Origin: Paraburkholderia sp. UYCP14C
GTDB taxonomy: Bacteria; Pseudomonadota; Gammaproteobacteria; Burkholderiales; Burkholderiaceae
Reading direction: 5' to 3'
NCBI RefSeq assembly: GCF_004197395.1
Contig: NZ_SELS01000013.1
Span: forward strand, 62,001-126,000
DNA length: 64,000 bases
This document shows positions 61,934 to 64,000 of the stretch, piece by piece. The position numbers were made by a program, and so were the translations under genes. Positions within the stretch are counted from its first letter, which is position 1, and the number at the start of each line of letters is the position of its first letter. The notes under the pieces are model-generated. The model had not been told where the DNA came from and searched no databases. It worked only from the letters and a program-made list of their open reading frames with translations.

Positions 61934-62803
61934 TCACGCAGCGTTCATTGGTGCGGCGCCGGCACTTTCATCCATCGATTCCATCGATGAAACGGCGCTG
62001 CGGATGCGACCGGCGATTCGCGCGTCGAGCGGTGTGTACACGAGCATGCTCAGGTCCGGCCGACCATCGACGGCGAACAGCGAGTACTCCATTTCGATGC
62101 TCCCGAACACCGGATGCAGCAACCGCTTCACGTGCTGTACTTCGCTGTGGCCGAACACCTGGTTTTCGCGCCACATGCGTTCGAAGTCCGGGCTGGCGCG
62201 GCATAGATCGTCGACCAGATCGCCCACCTCGGAAGCGAGCCCCGCGCGCGCCACGTCCGCGCGGAACGTCCCCACGACGAAGCGCGCGACGCTCTCCCAG
62301 TCGTGCTGTTTTGCGCGCACGTCCGGGTCGCCGAACAGGAAGCGCAGGATGTTGCGCTGACCCGGCGGCAACGCGCTGTAGTCGGTCAGCACGACCGCTG
62401 CCGCGCGATTCCACGCGACGACGTCCCAAGTCGCGGTCTTGATGATCGACGGGCTGGCGTCGAGCGAATCGAGCACGCGCTGCAAGCGCGGGTCCACTGC
62501 GTCGGTGGACCGGTAGCGCACTTCCGGCGGCCGCCCGAGGCCCAGCATGAAAAGATGTTCGCGCTCGGTATTCGTCAGCATCAGCGCCGCGCAGATGCGC
62601 TCCAGCACCGCGGCGGAAGGCGCGCCGCCACGGCCCTGCTCGAGCCACGTGTACCACGTCGAGCTGATATTCGCGCGCTGCGCCACTTCTTCCCGGCGCA
62701 ATCCGGGCGTACGCCTGCGGCCCGAGAAGCCGAAGCTGGCCGGATCGAGCCGGGTGCGCCGGCTGCGCAGAAAGTCTCCGAGGGATTGAGCGGGGGTGTT
62801 CAC
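61934..62803 (-). CDS. XRE-family regulator with MmyB-like ligand-binding domain
   Basis: 289 residues. An HTH (about 12-65; RRRTPGLRREEVAQRANISSTWYTWLEQGRG) is followed by the MmyB-like PAS-related ligand domain with ATWDVVAWNRAAAVVLTDYSALPPGQRN and a ILRFLFGDPDVR segment. This family usually represses a divergent oxidoreductase or SDR, as here (starts separated by about 100 bases from the gene at 62908). Confidence 0.92.
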   Translation of the reverse strand: MNTPAQSLGDFLRSRRTRLDPASFGFSGRRRTPGLRREEVAQRANISSTWYTWLEQGRGGAPSAAVLERICAALMLTNTEREHLFMLGLGRPPEVRYRSTDAVDPRLQRVLDSLDASPSIIKTATWDVVAWNRAAAVVLTDYSALPPGQRNILRFLFGDPDVRAKQHDWESVARFVVGTFRADVARAGLASEVGDLVDDLCRASPDFERMWRENQVFGHSEVQHVKRLLHPVFGSIEMEYSLFAVDGRPDLSMLVYTPLDARIAGRIRSAVSSMESMDESAGAAPMNAA

Positions 62804-62907
62804 TACGATGATTAACCTGTTAGTCGCTTTACCGGGATAAGCTCACTACTTCAATAGCATATTGAATGATCGCATAGTGCGGGCGTGGCTATCCTGGAGA
62901 CTTGACC

Positions 62908-63807
62908 ATGCGAATCTTTCTGACGGGCGCAACCGGGTTTATCGGCTCGGCTTTGGTGCCCGAACTTATCGAAGCCGGACATCGGGTGATCGGCATGACC
63001 CGCTCCGATCAGGGTGCGCAGGCGCTCAGCGCAGCCGGTGCGGAGGTCCATCGCGGCACGCTCGAAGACACCGACAGCCTGCGCAGCGGCGCCGCGAAGG
63101 CGGACGCCGTCATCCACCTCGCGTTCGATCACGACTTCTCGCACTTCGTGGAGAACTGCGAGAAGGACAAGCGTGCGATCGCGGCACTTGGCTCGGCGCT
63201 GGCCGGCTCGGATCGGCCGCTTCTGATCACGTCTGGCACGGGCGTCGGCAGCCGCGATAACGGGCAGCCGGCCACCGAGGACGTGTTCAACACCAGTCAC
63301 CCGAACCCGCGCATCGGCTCCGAGCTGGCGGGCAATGCGCTGCTGGAGGCCGGTGTCAACGTGTCGGTGATGCGGCTGCCGCAAGTGCATAACCCGTTCA
63401 GGCAGGGCCTCATCACGCCGCTCATCCAGATCGCGCGGGACAAAGGCGTGGTCGCCTACGTGGAGCAGGGACGAAACCGCTGGCCGGCGGGGCATCTGTC
63501 GGATGTCGTGCGGCTGTACCGGCTTGCGATCGGGAAGGGCGAACGCGGCGCGCGCTATCACGCGGTCGGCGAAGAGGGCGTTAGCGCCCGCGAGATCGCC
63601 GAGGCGCTGGGGCGTGGCCTGAAGTTGCCCGTGGTCTCGATACCGCGCGAGGAAGCGCAGGCGTACTTCGGATGGATGGCGATGTTCGCCGCGCTCGATA
63701 TGCCGGCATCGAGCGCGCAGACGCGGGCTCGTTTGGGCTGGCAACCGACCGGCCCGACGCTGCTGGCCGATCTGAACGAAGCGCGCTACGTCAAGATGTT
63801 GGCGTAG
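62908..63807 (+). CDS. Extended SDR/NAD(P)-binding oxidoreductase
   Basis: 299 residues from the ATG at 62908 (a TTG at 62902 is in frame; GGAG lies 10 bases upstream of the ATG). The glycine motif is LTGATGFIGSALV at residues 5-17. The SDR catalytic YxxxK is not evident, and SGTGVGS takes the serine position, so it belongs to the atypical NmrA/SDR_a5-like branch. Divergent from the XRE/MmyB-type regulator, which probably represses it; both fit an aldehyde or xenobiotic response unit. Substrate unknown. Confidence 0.85.
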   Translation: MRIFLTGATGFIGSALVPELIEAGHRVIGMTRSDQGAQALSAAGAEVHRGTLEDTDSLRSGAAKADAVIHLAFDHDFSHFVENCEKDKRAIAALGSALAGSDRPLLITSGTGVGSRDNGQPATEDVFNTSHPNPRIGSELAGNALLEAGVNVSVMRLPQVHNPFRQGLITPLIQIARDKGVVAYVEQGRNRWPAGHLSDVVRLYRLAIGKGERGARYHAVGEEGVSAREIAEALGRGLKLPVVSIPREEAQAYFGWMAMFAALDMPASSAQTRARLGWQPTGPTLLADLNEARYVKMLA

Positions 63808-63848
63808 CCTTCGCGGTCGCTGTCATGACGAGACGTTCGAGCAGTCGA

Positions 63849-64000
63849 TCAGTTGTTTGAGGACAACCGAAACGGATTGACGGCCCACATTTCGCCGGCA
63901 CGCAGATGCTGCCGTCTAAGCGCGAGCCATCGCGCAAGCGGCGTGAGACTGATGCCTGGCGGGACCGAGCCGCCGAACGACTCGGAGACGAACGGCGCGT
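63849..64000 (-). CDS. C-terminal end of a gene running off the right edge
   Basis: Minus-strand frame open to the window edge with stop TGA at 63849-63851. The 49 visible residues end LARWLALRRQHLRAGEMWAV followed by NPFRLSSNN. No domain can be named from so short a piece. The gene starts beyond the window. Confidence 0.5.
   Translation of the reverse strand, partial: APFVSESFGGSVPPGISLTPLARWLALRRQHLRAGEMWAVNPFRLSSNN

Noticed and set aside
1-64000. CRISPR arrays, intact insertion sequences, rRNA operons
   Set aside because: No regularly spaced direct repeats with unique spacers, no transposase frames with terminal inverted repeats and no rRNA-like sequence were seen when reading both strands.

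Overview
The window looks like a piece of a Burkholderiaceae genome, most plausibly a Paraburkholderia/Caballeronia-type bacterium. The grounds are high GC with strong G/C third-position bias, a DUF2934-type small protein, many MFS/LysR/IclR/GntR catabolic modules, and a type VI secretion (T6SS) VgrG/PAAR island. The many sugar-acid and N-heterocycle catabolic clusters suggest a secondary, accessory-rich replicon. No rRNA, complete tRNA, CRISPR array or intact insertion sequence was seen.

Layout. 1-2226: end of a large repeat protein with a PDZ-like tail. 2329-14741: a LacI-controlled catabolic regulon (MFS importer, LacI repressor, ten-gene operon). The operon carries a complete D-erythronate route to DHAP (denD, otnI, otnK, otnC) plus a CoA-transferase, an AroE-like dehydrogenase, a FAH-family hydrolase, a MaoC-type hydratase and an unknown protein. 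Three copies of one palindromic operator tie it together. 14830-18175: divergent metE/metR. 18384-21824: HAD phosphatase, 2H phosphoesterase, a degenerate serine-recombinase-like protein and gene debris. 22098-27278: a CheB-CheR-PAS-histidine kinase-receiver fusion with a stand-alone CheB. 27625-31118: small proteins, protein-L-isoaspartate methyltransferase and a Na+/H+ antiporter.

31176-42856: nitrogen-compound catabolism: LysR and binding protein, DUF3311 + sodium:solute symporter, three amidohydrolases (two cytosine-deaminase-like), an AllE-type bicupin, IclR, a NicC-like FAD monooxygenase and a leaderless binding-protein homologue. The substrate cannot be read from sequence but is probably a purine/pyrimidine/triazine-like N-heterocycle.

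43140-51636: a T6SS island. VgrG carries a C-terminal extension with a zinc-metallopeptidase motif (HECGH...DE). It is followed by two paralogous exported proteins (candidate immunity proteins), a PAAR protein and a membrane protein. Between the paralogues lie two scars, a broken start of a PAAR gene and the last ~40 codons of a second VgrG tail, showing that a whole effector cassette was tandemly duplicated and then largely lost. This is the most unusual structure in the window.

51718-56643: glucarate/hexuronate module (two MFS carriers, glucarate dehydratase, divergent GntR with its operator). 56948-63807: small lipoprotein, Gfo/Idh/MocA oxidoreductase, a divergent pair of GH13 glucosidases/trehalose-synthase-like enzymes, and an XRE regulator divergent from an SDR. 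A gene of unknown type runs off the right edge on the minus strand.
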